Both the position numbers and the translations under genes were made by a program. Under the pieces are notes generated by a model, which saw only the letters and a program-made list of their open reading frames with translations, was not told the origin of the DNA and made no database searches. A stretch of 15,622 bases of DNA from SCTD01 sp038256525 (lineage in GTDB: Bacteria; Actinomycetota; Actinomycetes; Mycobacteriales; SCTD01), in contig JBBSKF010000090.1 of the NCBI GenBank assembly GCA_038256525.1, positions 1-15,622 of the forward strand. The letters are read 5' to 3'. Positions 1-6,078 of the stretch are shown one piece after another. Every line of letters starts with the position of its first letter. The first letter of the stretch is position 1.

Positions 1-1
1 C

Positions 2-634
2 GCCAACCACACGACCGTACGCCTGGTCGCTGCCGTCATGGTCGTGCTCATGGGCGCGACGACGTTCTGGACGCAGCGCCAGATGATCGCCCGGTCCGGC
101 ACCACCGACCCGCAGCAGATCATGGTGCAGAAGCTGCTGCTGTACGTGCTGCCGCTGTCGTTCGCGGTCTCCGGCGTCTTCTTCCCGATCGGGGTGCTGC
201 TCTACTGGTTGACGACCAACGTCTGGTCGATGGGTCAGCAGGCCTGGGTGATCAAGCGGATGCCGCCGCCCAACCTCGGGGACGCCAGCGCCGGCCCGAA
301 GGGCGTCAACCTGAGCAAGGAGCCGCCGGGCGGGGGCAAGGGACCGAAGGGGAAGGGACCGGGAGGTGGCAAGCCCCATCCGGAAGGTCCGAACGGCAAG
401 GGCCCGAACGGCAAGGGTCCGAGCGCCAAGGGTCAGAATGGCAAGAGCCCGAACGGCAAGGACCCGAACGGCAAGGACCCGGAGGGCGAGCCGGATCCGG
501 CCGTGCGGGCGGTGCCTGCGGGGGTCGGCGGCCGGGCGCCGACCGGCTCCCCGAAGGCGACGTCGTCTCGGCCGGGCAACCGATCGTCGGCCGGCAGTCG
601 CAAGAACAAGAACCGGCGCGGCGGTCGGCGCTAG
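2..634 (+). CDS. yidC: YidC/Oxa1/Alb3 membrane protein insertase, C-terminal part (5' end outside window)
   Basis: The frame is open from the window edge, so the N-terminus is missing. YidC inserts and folds inner-membrane proteins, alone or with SecYEG. The visible part holds the last transmembrane segments: one around the motif VRLVAAVMVVLMGATTFWTQ, then KLLLYVLPLSFAVSGVFFPIGVLLYW. After these comes the usual TTNVWSMGQQAWVIKRMPPP end of actinobacterial YidC. A long cytoplasmic tail of about 110 residues follows, rich in Gly, Pro, Lys and Arg. It includes a 15-bp tandem repeat (GPNGK units) and ends in a very basic stretch (RKNKNRRGGRR), as expected for a ribosome-contacting tail. Position before jag, rsmG, parA and parB is the classic origin-proximal order. 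Identification is firm; the role of the repeat tail is inference. Confidence 0.93.
   Translation, partial: ANHTTVRLVAAVMVVLMGATTFWTQRQMIARSGTTDPQQIMVQKLLLYVLPLSFAVSGVFFPIGVLLYWLTTNVWSMGQQAWVIKRMPPPNLGDASAGPKGVNLSKEPPGGGKGPKGKGPGGGKPHPEGPNGKGPNGKGPSAKGQNGKSPNGKDPNGKDPEGEPDPAVRAVPAGVGGRAPTGSPKATSSRPGNRSSAGSRKNKNRRGGRR
386..475 (+). repeat. Six tandem 15-bp repeats in the yidC tail
   Basis: Six in-frame 15-bp units, close to GGTCCGAACGGCAAG, run end to end; a degenerate seventh follows at 476-490. They encode GPNGK, GPNGK, GPSAK, GQNGK, SPNGK and DPNGK. The unit length keeps the reading frame, so copy number can change by slippage without breaking yidC. Confidence 0.85.
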
Positions 635-722
635 CCTTCCGACCGACGCCGTTGCCGCACGCGCAGGCCACCACGGGCAGCGCGCCCGCCCCGATCCGGA
701 CGACCCGATGTGAAGGATTGCC

Positions 723-1274
723 GTGACGAAGCCAGAAGCCGCTGGGACCGATGCCTCGCCCACGCCCGAGGAGGCGGCCGCGGATGCGGGCTCGGCCACG
801 CTGACCGGCCAGGACCTGCTCGTCCGGGAGGGCGACGTCGCGGGCGACTATCTCGAGCGGCTGCTCGACATCGCCGATGTCGACGGTGACATCGACATGG
901 ATGTCGAGGGCGAGCGCTCGGTCGTCGCGATCGTCGGTGACGGCTTGGATGCCCTCGTCGGCCAGCACGGTCAGGTCCTCGAGGCGGTGCAGGAGCTGAC
1001 CCGCCTCGCTGTCGTGCGGGAGACCGGCGTCCGCAGCCGGCTCATGCTCGACATCGGCGGCTGGCGGGCGGCCCGCAAGCACGAGCTGACCGAGATCGGC
1101 TCGCGCGCCGCGACGCGCTGCGTCGAGTCCGGCGAGCCGGTCAAGCTGGCGCCGATGACGCCGTTCGAGCGCAAGGTCGTGCACGACGCGGTCGCTGCGG
1201 TGGACGGCGTGCGCAGCGAGTCCGAGGGCGTCGAGCCCGAGCGCCGTGTGGTGGTCGTCCCCACCCCCTCCTGA
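723..1274 (+). CDS. jag: Jag/KhpB-like KH-R3H single-stranded nucleic-acid binding protein
   Basis: 183 residues. After an acidic N-terminal region (residues 1-38) comes a KH-like domain (about 40-112) with the GxxG-type loop GQHG at 80-83. An R3H domain follows (about 121-180), with the conserved Arg and His in ERKVVHDAV (R150, H154). The family (Jag, KhpB, EloR) binds RNA and is linked to cell elongation in Firmicutes; its actinobacterial role is less clear. The start is GTG at 723, preceded by GAAGGA at 712-717. It lies 88 bp after yidC, in the conserved yidC-jag-rsmG order. The N-terminal Jag domain of Firmicutes proteins appears to be absent, as is usual for the short actinobacterial form. 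Confidence 0.93.
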   Translation: MTKPEAAGTDASPTPEEAAADAGSATLTGQDLLVREGDVAGDYLERLLDIADVDGDIDMDVEGERSVVAIVGDGLDALVGQHGQVLEAVQELTRLAVVRETGVRSRLMLDIGGWRAARKHELTEIGSRAATRCVESGEPVKLAPMTPFERKVVHDAVAAVDGVRSESEGVEPERRVVVVPTPS

Positions 1275-1286
1275 TGGCCCACCTCG

Positions 1287-1349
1287 TGATCCACGCGGAC
1301 TTTGAGGTGCTTTTCCCGGCCGGTTGCACCTCAAAGTCCCCGTGGATCA
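1287..1349. repeat. 24-nt near-perfect inverted repeat between jag and rsmG
   Basis: The left arm (1287-1310) and right arm (1326-1349) are reverse complements with a single mismatch (C at 1296 against C at 1340). The 15-nt spacer is TTTTCCCGGCCGGTT. Core arm sequences are GGACTTTGAGGTGC and GCACCTCAAAGTCC. The structure starts 13 bp after the jag stop and lies wholly before the preferred rsmG start. There is no T-run after the stem, so it is not a classic intrinsic terminator. It could be a dispersed palindromic repeat (REP/MITE-like), a transcript-processing stem or an attenuator. Confidence 0.9.
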
Positions 1350-1360
1350 GCCTCGGGGGG

Positions 1361-1387
1361 CCGTGGGGGCCGTGGGGGCCGTGGGGG
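1361..1387 (+). repeat. Three 9-bp tandem repeats at the rsmG translation start
   Basis: CCGTGGGGG is repeated three times without change (1361-1369, 1370-1378, 1379-1387). Each copy carries a GTG in the rsmG frame and a GGGGG that can act as a Shine-Dalgarno sequence. The last GGGGG (1383-1387) is 5 nt before the preferred GTG start at 1393. Confidence 0.85.
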
Positions 1388-1392
1388 CCGCG

Positions 1393-2034
1393 GTGCTGAC
1401 CGGCCTCTCGGCCGCTCCCGAGCAGGCGGCGGACGTCTTCGGTCCGGCCCTGCCCACTCTCGAGCGCTACGCCGAGCTGCTCGCCGGTGTCGGGGTCGAG
1501 CGTGGGCTGCTCGGACCCCGGGAGGCGCCGCGCCTGTGGGAACGGCACCTGCTGAACTGCGCCGGCCTGGCCGACCTGCTCGAGCCGGGACAGGTGGTGG
1601 CCGACCTGGGGTCCGGCGCCGGTCTGCCGGGGATCGTCCTGGCGGTGATGCGGCCCGACCTCACGCTGGTGCTGATCGAGCCGCTGCTGCGACGTGCCAC
1701 CTTCCTCGAGCAGGCTGTTCGCGAGCTCGGCCTGCGCACCGCAGTCGTCCGCCGGGCCCGTGCCGAGGAGCTGGCCGGTCACCTGGTCGTCGACGTCGTC
1801 ACCGCCCGCGCGGTCGCTCCGCTGGACCGGCTCGCCGGCTGGGCGCTGCCACTCCTCGCGCCCGGCGGCCGGCTGCTGGCGCTCAAAGGGGAGCGCGCCG
1901 AAAGCGAGCTGGCCGGCGCCGGGGCAGCGCTGCAGGCGGCTGATGCTGATCGCAGCGGGGTGGTCACCGTCGGGACCGGGCTGAGCGAGGCGCGGGTCGT
2001 CGTGGTCCACCGGCGCGAACGGGCCCGCCGATGA
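1393..2034 (+). CDS. rsmG: 16S rRNA (guanine-527-N7) methyltransferase RsmG
   Basis: 213 residues from GTG 1393. RsmG methylates N7 of G527 in the 530 loop of 16S rRNA using S-adenosylmethionine; its loss causes low-level streptomycin resistance. Seen here: the family N-terminal signature GPREAPRLWERHLLNC, the SAM-binding glycine loop ADLGSGAGLPG, and LIEPLLRRATFLEQ. The frame is open back to TTG 1324, and GTG 1342 is another in-frame start. Both would put a 24-nt inverted repeat and a 9-bp repeat inside the gene. GTG 1393 has a GGGGG ribosome-binding sequence 5 nt upstream and gives the N-terminal length I expect for actinobacterial RsmG (about 16 residues before the DVFG segment). The stop overlaps the parA start (ATGA), so the two are probably translationally coupled. 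Confidence 0.92.
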   Translation: MLTGLSAAPEQAADVFGPALPTLERYAELLAGVGVERGLLGPREAPRLWERHLLNCAGLADLLEPGQVVADLGSGAGLPGIVLAVMRPDLTLVLIEPLLRRATFLEQAVRELGLRTAVVRRARAEELAGHLVVDVVTARAVAPLDRLAGWALPLLAPGGRLLALKGERAESELAGAGAALQAADADRSGVVTVGTGLSEARVVVVHRRERARR

Positions 2035-3164
2035 ACAACATCGGGTGGCCCGGACGCGGTCGGCGCGGCGCGCATGCGGGTGTGCCCGCCGCGAGCCGGC
2101 CGGCGACCGGGGCCCCGCTCCCACCACTGCCCGTGCTCCCGCCCCCGGAGCTGCGCGCCGGAACCGACCTGCCGGTCGTGCTTCCCGAGCCGGCGCGGCC
2201 GGTCCCGGTCACTGCCCAGGAGCCGGCCGTCGAGCGGATCCGGGCCGTGCTCCGCGAGCAGGATCCTGCCCCCCGTACCAGCTCCGACGACGACCTGCCG
2301 ATCGGTGCGCAGGCGGCTGCCGCCGTACGCGCCCTCAATCCCGGTGGCCGTCATGACTTCCCGCCGCCGGCCCGCCGCCGCATCATCACCGTGGCCAACC
2401 AGAAGGGCGGCGTCGGCAAGACGACGAGCACGGTCAACCTCGCGGCCGCGCTCGCCATGCACGGAGCCAAGGTCCTGGTGGTCGACCTCGACCCGCAGGG
2501 CAACTGCTCGACCGGCCTCGGCGTGCCGCACCACGTCGGGACGGCCAACATCTACGACGTGCTCATCGACGGGGCCGCGGTCACCGAGGTCGTGCAGCCG
2601 GCCCACGGCGTGCCGAACCTGTGGTGCGTGCCGGCGACCATCGACCTGGCCGGAGCCGAGATCGAGCTGGTCAGCGTCGTCGCCCGGGAGAGCCGGCTGC
2701 AGCGGGCCATCGAGGCCCACTGCGCCGGCCCGGGAGCCGATCTCGACTACGTGCTGGTCGACTGCCCGCCCTCGCTCGGCCTGCTCACGGTCAACGCGAT
2801 GGTCGCGACGCAGGAGCTGCTGATCCCGATCCAGTGCGAGTACTACGCGCTCGAAGGACTCGGCCAGCTGCTCAGGAACGTCGAGCTGGTGCGGGCCCAC
2901 CTCAACCCCGCGCTGCACGTCTCGACGATCCTGCTGACCATGTACGACTCCCGGACCCGACTCGCCGACCAGGTCGCGCAGGAGGTGCGCAGCCACTTCG
3001 GGGAGACCGTCCTGACCACCTCGATCCCGCGCAGCGTGCGGGTGTCCGAGGCGCCGGGGTACGGCCAGTCCGTCGTGACCTACGACCCCGGCTCACGCGG
3101 CGCGCTGGCCTACGTCGAGGCGGCCCGGGAGATCGCCGAGCGCGGCGCCGCGGTGACGTCGTGA
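2031..3164 (+). CDS. parA: ParA/Soj chromosome-partitioning ATPase
   Basis: 377 residues. ParA binds nucleoid DNA when loaded with ATP and is released by ParB, moving the ParB-parS origin complex. Seen here: the deviant Walker A box KGGVGKTT (residues 125-132) with the family lysine, the A' box DLDPQGN (152-158), and Walker B DCPPSLG (244-250). The ATG at 2031 overlaps the rsmG stop by 4 bp. About 115 residues rich in Pro, Ala and Arg precede the ATPase domain, longer than in Bacillus Soj. The tail is low-complexity (PLPPLPVLPPPE at 29-40) and has no domain I recognise. An internal start nearer the ATPase is possible, but the ATGA overlap favours 2031. parB follows with another 4-bp overlap. 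Confidence 0.96.
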   Translation: MNNIGWPGRGRRGAHAGVPAASRPATGAPLPPLPVLPPPELRAGTDLPVVLPEPARPVPVTAQEPAVERIRAVLREQDPAPRTSSDDDLPIGAQAAAAVRALNPGGRHDFPPPARRRIITVANQKGGVGKTTSTVNLAAALAMHGAKVLVVDLDPQGNCSTGLGVPHHVGTANIYDVLIDGAAVTEVVQPAHGVPNLWCVPATIDLAGAEIELVSVVARESRLQRAIEAHCAGPGADLDYVLVDCPPSLGLLTVNAMVATQELLIPIQCEYYALEGLGQLLRNVELVRAHLNPALHVSTILLTMYDSRTRLADQVAQEVRSHFGETVLTTSIPRSVRVSEAPGYGQSVVTYDPGSRGALAYVEAAREIAERGAAVTS

Positions 3165-4099
3165 CCGGACCACGTCGTACGGGCGGGCTCGGCCGCGGAC
3201 TGGGCGCTCTCATCCCCGGTGGGCCGTCGGTGTCGCGGGCGACGGACCGCGCGCCGGAGCCGGCGGTGGCGGTGGCGGGCGCGCGCTTTGCCGAGCTGCC
3301 ACTGGACGCGATCACCCCGAACCCCTTGCAGCCGCGTACCTCCTTCGACTCCGAGGCGCTGGCCGAGCTGGTCACGTCGATCCGCGAGGTCGGGCTGCTG
3401 CAGCCGGTTGTCGTTCGGGAGATCACGCCGGCGTCGGACGGGGCCGCTCGCTACGAGCTCGTCATGGGCGAGCGACGCTGGCGCGCATCGAAAGAGGCTG
3501 GCACCGGGACGATCCCGGCGATCGTCCGCGAGACCGACGACGACGCGATGCTGCGTGACGCGTTGCTGGAGAACCTGCACCGCGAGCAGCTGAACCCGCT
3601 CGAGGAGGCCGCGGCGTATCAGCAGCTGCTGCACGAGTTCGGTGCCACACACGAGGAGCTGGCACGTCGGATCGGTCGCTCGCGCCCGCAGATCTCCAAC
3701 ACCATCCGGCTGCTGCAGCTGCCACCGGCGGTGCAGCGGAGGGTGGCCGCGGGGGTGCTGTCGGCCGGGCACGCCCGCGCGATCCTGGGGCTCTCGACGC
3801 CGTCGGCACAGGAGGAGATGGCGGCGCGGGTCGTCGCCGAGGGGATGACCGTGCGCGGCGTGGAGGAGGCCGTGCAGCTGGCTCTGCGGGCGCCGGAGGT
3901 TGACGGGACGCCGCGCCGACCGGCTGCGAGGCGGCCCGTCCCGGCCAGGCTGGGCGAGGTCGCCGACCGGTTGTCCGACCGGCTCGAGACCCGCGTGAAG
4001 GTCGACCTGGGCAAGTCCCGCGGAAAGGTGACGATCGAGTTCGCCTCGCTGGACGACCTCGAGCGGATCGTCGCGGTGATTGATGGTGGCGCGCAATAG
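3161..4099 (+). CDS. parB: ParB/Spo0J chromosome-partitioning CTPase and parS-binding protein
   Basis: 312 residues from GTG 3161, which overlaps the parA stop (GTGA). ParB loads at parS sites, spreads as a CTP-gated clamp and activates ParA. Domains in order: an N-terminal ParA-contacting motif, GLGRGLGALIP (9-19). Then the CTP-binding/CTPase module with NPLQPR (54-59), GERRWRAS (103-110) and ENLHREQLNPLEEA (137-150). Then the parS-recognising helix-turn-helix around ELARRIGRSRPQISNTIRLL (166-185). Then a Pro/Arg linker and the C-terminal dimerisation/DNA-binding domain (about 264-306, ending DDLERIVAVI). No motif appears to be missing. The open frame extends upstream of 3161, but that part is only a shadow of parA. 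No parS sequence was found in the window. Confidence 0.96.
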   Translation: MTGPRRTGGLGRGLGALIPGGPSVSRATDRAPEPAVAVAGARFAELPLDAITPNPLQPRTSFDSEALAELVTSIREVGLLQPVVVREITPASDGAARYELVMGERRWRASKEAGTGTIPAIVRETDDDAMLRDALLENLHREQLNPLEEAAAYQQLLHEFGATHEELARRIGRSRPQISNTIRLLQLPPAVQRRVAAGVLSAGHARAILGLSTPSAQEEMAARVVAEGMTVRGVEEAVQLALRAPEVDGTPRRPAARRPVPARLGEVADRLSDRLETRVKVDLGKSRGKVTIEFASLDDLERIVAVIDGGAQ

Positions 4100-4100
4100 C

Positions 4101-4134
4101 GGGAGGGACTACTCCTCGCCCGAGTAGCGCTCCC
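4101..4134. terminator. Shared hairpin between convergent parB and the zinc-finger gene
   Basis: CTACTC (4109-4114) and GAGTAG (4122-4127) form a stem around a 7-nt loop. GGGAG (4101-4105) and CTCCC (4130-4134) form an outer stem beyond small internal bulges. It begins 2 nt after the parB stop and overlaps the last codons of the convergent gene. No U-run is present, as is common for actinobacterial terminators. Confidence 0.5.
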
Positions 4135-4483
4135 AGGCGGACTGTTTGGACATCCCCAGCGCTGTCCCGATACGTATCCAGGTCACTCCGCGGTCGCGCA
4201 GTGCCCTGACCGCGGCGGCTGCCTCACGGTCGACCTGCTGGCGGGATCGGTGCAACGCGACCATGCGCTGAATCGCTAGCTCGACGGGGGCGTCGGGCAG
4301 GTCCACTGGGCGGGTCGGAACAGCCGACTCCTGCTCGATGATCTCCTTGCAGAGGTCGATGCACTGGTCGCAGATGAACAGGCCCACCCCCGCCCCGGCG
4401 ACGAGTTTGGCGACTTCCTCCTGGGCCTTGCCGCAGAACGAGCACGTGCGGGACTCGACATCCTGGCTGATGCTGCGGCCCAT
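4109..4483 (-). CDS. Small ClpX-type C4 zinc-finger protein with a C-terminal helix-turn-helix
   Basis: 124 residues. Residues 11-45 match the ClpX N-terminal zinc-binding domain: C14 and C17 in CSFCGKAQEEVAKLVAG, then C38 and C41 in FICDQCIDLCKEII. In ClpX this domain dimerises and receives substrates and adaptors. The AAA+ ATPase part is absent: after a linker comes a helical segment (77-98). A likely helix-turn-helix follows (about 96-121: GVTWIRIGTALGMSKQSAWERYS), of the sort in other small actinobacterial regulators. The ATG at 4483 has a strong GGGGGG ribosome-binding sequence just upstream on this strand; further-upstream in-frame codons have no such support. It is convergent with parB (9 bp apart). 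The function is not known to me; a DNA-binding regulator or a partner in Clp-dependent proteolysis is inference. The domain calls are solid. Confidence 0.87.
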   Translation of the reverse strand: MGRSISQDVESRTCSFCGKAQEEVAKLVAGAGVGLFICDQCIDLCKEIIEQESAVPTRPVDLPDAPVELAIQRMVALHRSRQQVDREAAAAVRALRDRGVTWIRIGTALGMSKQSAWERYSGEE

Positions 4484-4520
4484 GCGCCACCCCCCGGATC
4501 TGGTGCCACGTCCCGTCGCG

Positions 4521-4537
4521 GTCAGGTTATACCTGAC
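4521..4537 (-). promoter_or_regulatory. Perfect palindrome overlapping a probable -10 box of the zinc-finger gene
   Basis: GTCAGGT-TAT-ACCTGAC is a perfect 7-bp inverted repeat with a 3-bp centre. On the - strand its middle reads GGTATAACC, which contains a good -10 hexamer (TATAAC) about 40 nt before the ATG at 4483. No clear -35 box was found. A palindrome on the -10 is the normal place for a repressor, and autoregulation by the HTH product is possible (inference). A second, weaker repeat, GGAAC-n6-GTTCC, lies just upstream at 4542-4557. Confidence 0.6.
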
Positions 4538-4564
4538 ACGAGGAACTGACCAGGTTCCAGCTGA

Positions 4565-4933
4565 TGGCCAGTCAAGGAGGCCGGAGCCGGCGACTGCCTC
4601 GAGGTTGCAGATGTTGACAGGGCGTTCACCGGCCGCACGCCACTGGACGGGTTCAGCAACCCGATCCGCGCCGCGATCGGCCCCCGTGCCTACGGCCTGA
4701 ACAATCGCGAGCGCACCAACCGGCTGCTGATGCTCATGCAACTACACGCCAACCGACAAGACGACGACAGCGACTACGTCAAAACTCATCTGCGCATCCC
4801 GGGAGGCCAATCACGGCCGCCCGAACATTGCCCGCCGTGGAGTCACCGACGTCGGTCGGATCGCGTCACTGCGATGGTCACCGCGAACCAACGCATCTCC
4901 GGGTGCATTCTCACCCTCAGAATGCACCCGTAA
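4565..4933 (+). pseudogene. C-terminal fragment of an unidentified protein, possibly mobile-element derived
   Basis: An open frame with strong G/C third positions runs here without a start codon. Its middle (about 4610-4790) looks like real protein: FTGRTPLDGFSNPIRAAIG, then PRAYGLNNRERTNRLLMLMQ, then LHANRQDDDSDYVKTHL. The frame is closed upstream by a TGA at 4562, and no start with a ribosome-binding sequence is present. The reading therefore looks like the surviving C-terminus of a larger gene. The end is degraded: the frame runs on into the hairpin at 4890-4940 and stops in its right arm. The style suggests a transposase or integrase tail, but I cannot name the family. Confidence 0.35.
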
Positions 4934-4940
4934 ATGCGTT
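4890..4940. repeat. 21-nt imperfect inverted repeat with a short loop
   Basis: The arms 4891-4911 and 4919-4939 pair with two mismatches around a 7-nt loop (CACCCTC), and the pair 4890/4940 extends the stem. The perfect inner part is GGGTGCATTCT / AGAATGCACCC. The outer part is ACGCAT / ATGCGT. It lies about 85 bp past the EamA stop, so it may end that transcript. The arms share no sequence with the jag-rsmG inverted repeat. From 4941 to 5024 I see nothing else. Confidence 0.75.
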
Positions 4941-5024
4941 TGGGGAGGCTGCCCCCAACGGATGTTCGCGTCGGGGCGGGTGCGGTCGGGGCTACCAGGC
5001 CGGCACGCGACCGTGCGGCTGGTG

Positions 5025-5999
5025 CTAGGACCGGGCCGGCTGCGCCGCGACGACGTCCTCGCGGGGGGTGGTGGGCGCGTCGCCGTCGGTGCGCAGCGCG
5101 TCGACGCGCACCAGGGCGATGCCGGCCACCACGAGCACGGCCCCGGCGAGCTGCTGGGCGCCCAGCGACTGGCCCAGCAGCACCCAGGCGAAGGCCACCG
5201 CGAACAGCACCTCGGTGAGCCCGACGAACGACGCCACCTTCGCGCCGAGCAGCCGCGCGCCGAAGATGCCGGCGACGTAGGCGATCGCCGCCGCGACCAC
5301 CGCCAGCCCAAGCACGGGCACGAGCCAGCTCACCTCGGTGTCGAGCAGGACGACGTCGGTGCGGGGGGCGGCCAACGGCAGCACCCCCACCAGGCCGGCG
5401 ACGGCCAGGGCAGCACCACCGATCACCAGGCCGGCCCAGGCGACCACCAGGGGCGGCAGGACATCGTCGGTCTCGGCCGACAGCACGAAGTAGGTGGCCA
5501 GGCCGACGGCGGCGCCCAAGCCCCAGAGCACCCCGACCGGGTCCAGCCGGGTGTTGCCGATGAGCTCGAGCACCAGCCCGAGGCCGGTGACCGCGACGGC
5601 TGCCCCGGCCACTGTGAGCCGTCCCGGCCGCTGATCCCGGCGCAGCCAGAGGTAGCCCACGACCAGCAGCGCGCCGGAGTACTCCAGCAGCAGGGCCACC
5701 GCGACGGACAGGTGCTCGACGGCCATGAAGAAGCAGAGCTGGGCGCCGGCGACCGCGGCGATCCCGTAGGCGGTGAGGGTGCGGCTGCTGCGGCGCAGCA
5801 GGGCGCCGTTGCCGCGCAGCTGCAGCAGCGCCGGGAGGGTCAGCAGCAGGGCCGCAGTGAGCACCCGGGCGGTGACCGCCGAGCCGGGCGTCCAGCCGGC
5901 CTCGATGAGGCTGGCGGCGAACGAGCCCGACGTGCCGAAGGTCGCCGCCGACAGCAGTGCCAGGGCCAGCCCGGCCCCACCGGCCGTGCGCTTGTCCAC
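5025..5999 (-). CDS. EamA/DMT-superfamily transporter
   Basis: 324 residues with about ten hydrophobic membrane segments in two halves, the layout of the EamA (RhaT/YdcZ-like) drug/metabolite transporters. The N-terminal half starts AGGAGLALALLSAATFGTSG and contains the typical FFMAVEHLSVAVALLLEYSG segment. The second half ends with LTEVLFAVAFAWVLLGQSLG, the conserved EamA end motif, followed by a short hydrophilic tail. Proteins of this family export amino acids, metabolites or drugs; the substrate cannot be read from sequence. The start is GTG at 5999 with AGGAG 6 nt upstream. It is divergent from a CGNR zinc-finger gene, 79 bp away, which is a likely regulator. Confidence 0.92.
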   Translation of the reverse strand: MDKRTAGGAGLALALLSAATFGTSGSFAASLIEAGWTPGSAVTARVLTAALLLTLPALLQLRGNGALLRRSSRTLTAYGIAAVAGAQLCFFMAVEHLSVAVALLLEYSGALLVVGYLWLRRDQRPGRLTVAGAAVAVTGLGLVLELIGNTRLDPVGVLWGLGAAVGLATYFVLSAETDDVLPPLVVAWAGLVIGGAALAVAGLVGVLPLAAPRTDVVLLDTEVSWLVPVLGLAVVAAAIAYVAGIFGARLLGAKVASFVGLTEVLFAVAFAWVLLGQSLGAQQLAGAVLVVAGIALVRVDALRTDGDAPTTPREDVVAAQPARS

Positions 6000-6010
6000 G
6001 TGGTTCTCCT

Positions 6011-6042
6011 CGTAAGTGCTGTGAAGCGGTACGGTGCTTACG
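6011..6042. promoter_or_regulatory. Inverted repeat in the EamA/CGNR divergent promoter region
   Basis: CGTAAG (6011-6016) and CTTACG (6037-6042) form an inverted repeat with a 20-bp spacer. The spacer contains a second pair, AAGC (6024-6027) and GCTT (6036-6039), which overlaps the outer arm. The spacing of about two helical turns fits a dimeric regulator. The region is only 79 bp, so one bound protein could affect both genes. No clear -35/-10 pair was found in it. Confidence 0.4.
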
Positions 6043-6078
6043 CGGGCCAGGCTAGGTGATCTGCTGAAAGGGGTCAAG

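Noticed and set aside
386..475. CRISPR-like array
   Set aside because: The repeats are contiguous 15-bp coding units with no spacers.
306..1334. Long - strand open frame across yidC and jag
   Set aside because: It is a shadow of the real + strand genes; composition is Arg/Gly/Pro/Ser-rich with no domain.
1324..1392. TTG 1324 or GTG 1342 as the rsmG start
   Set aside because: Both lie in the right half of the inverted-repeat hairpin and add a GAVGAVGAV repeat not expected in RsmG; GTG 1393 has a better-placed ribosome-binding sequence.
1141..2996. Long - strand open frames across rsmG and parA
   Set aside because: Antisense shadows in high-GC DNA; all motifs are on the + strand.
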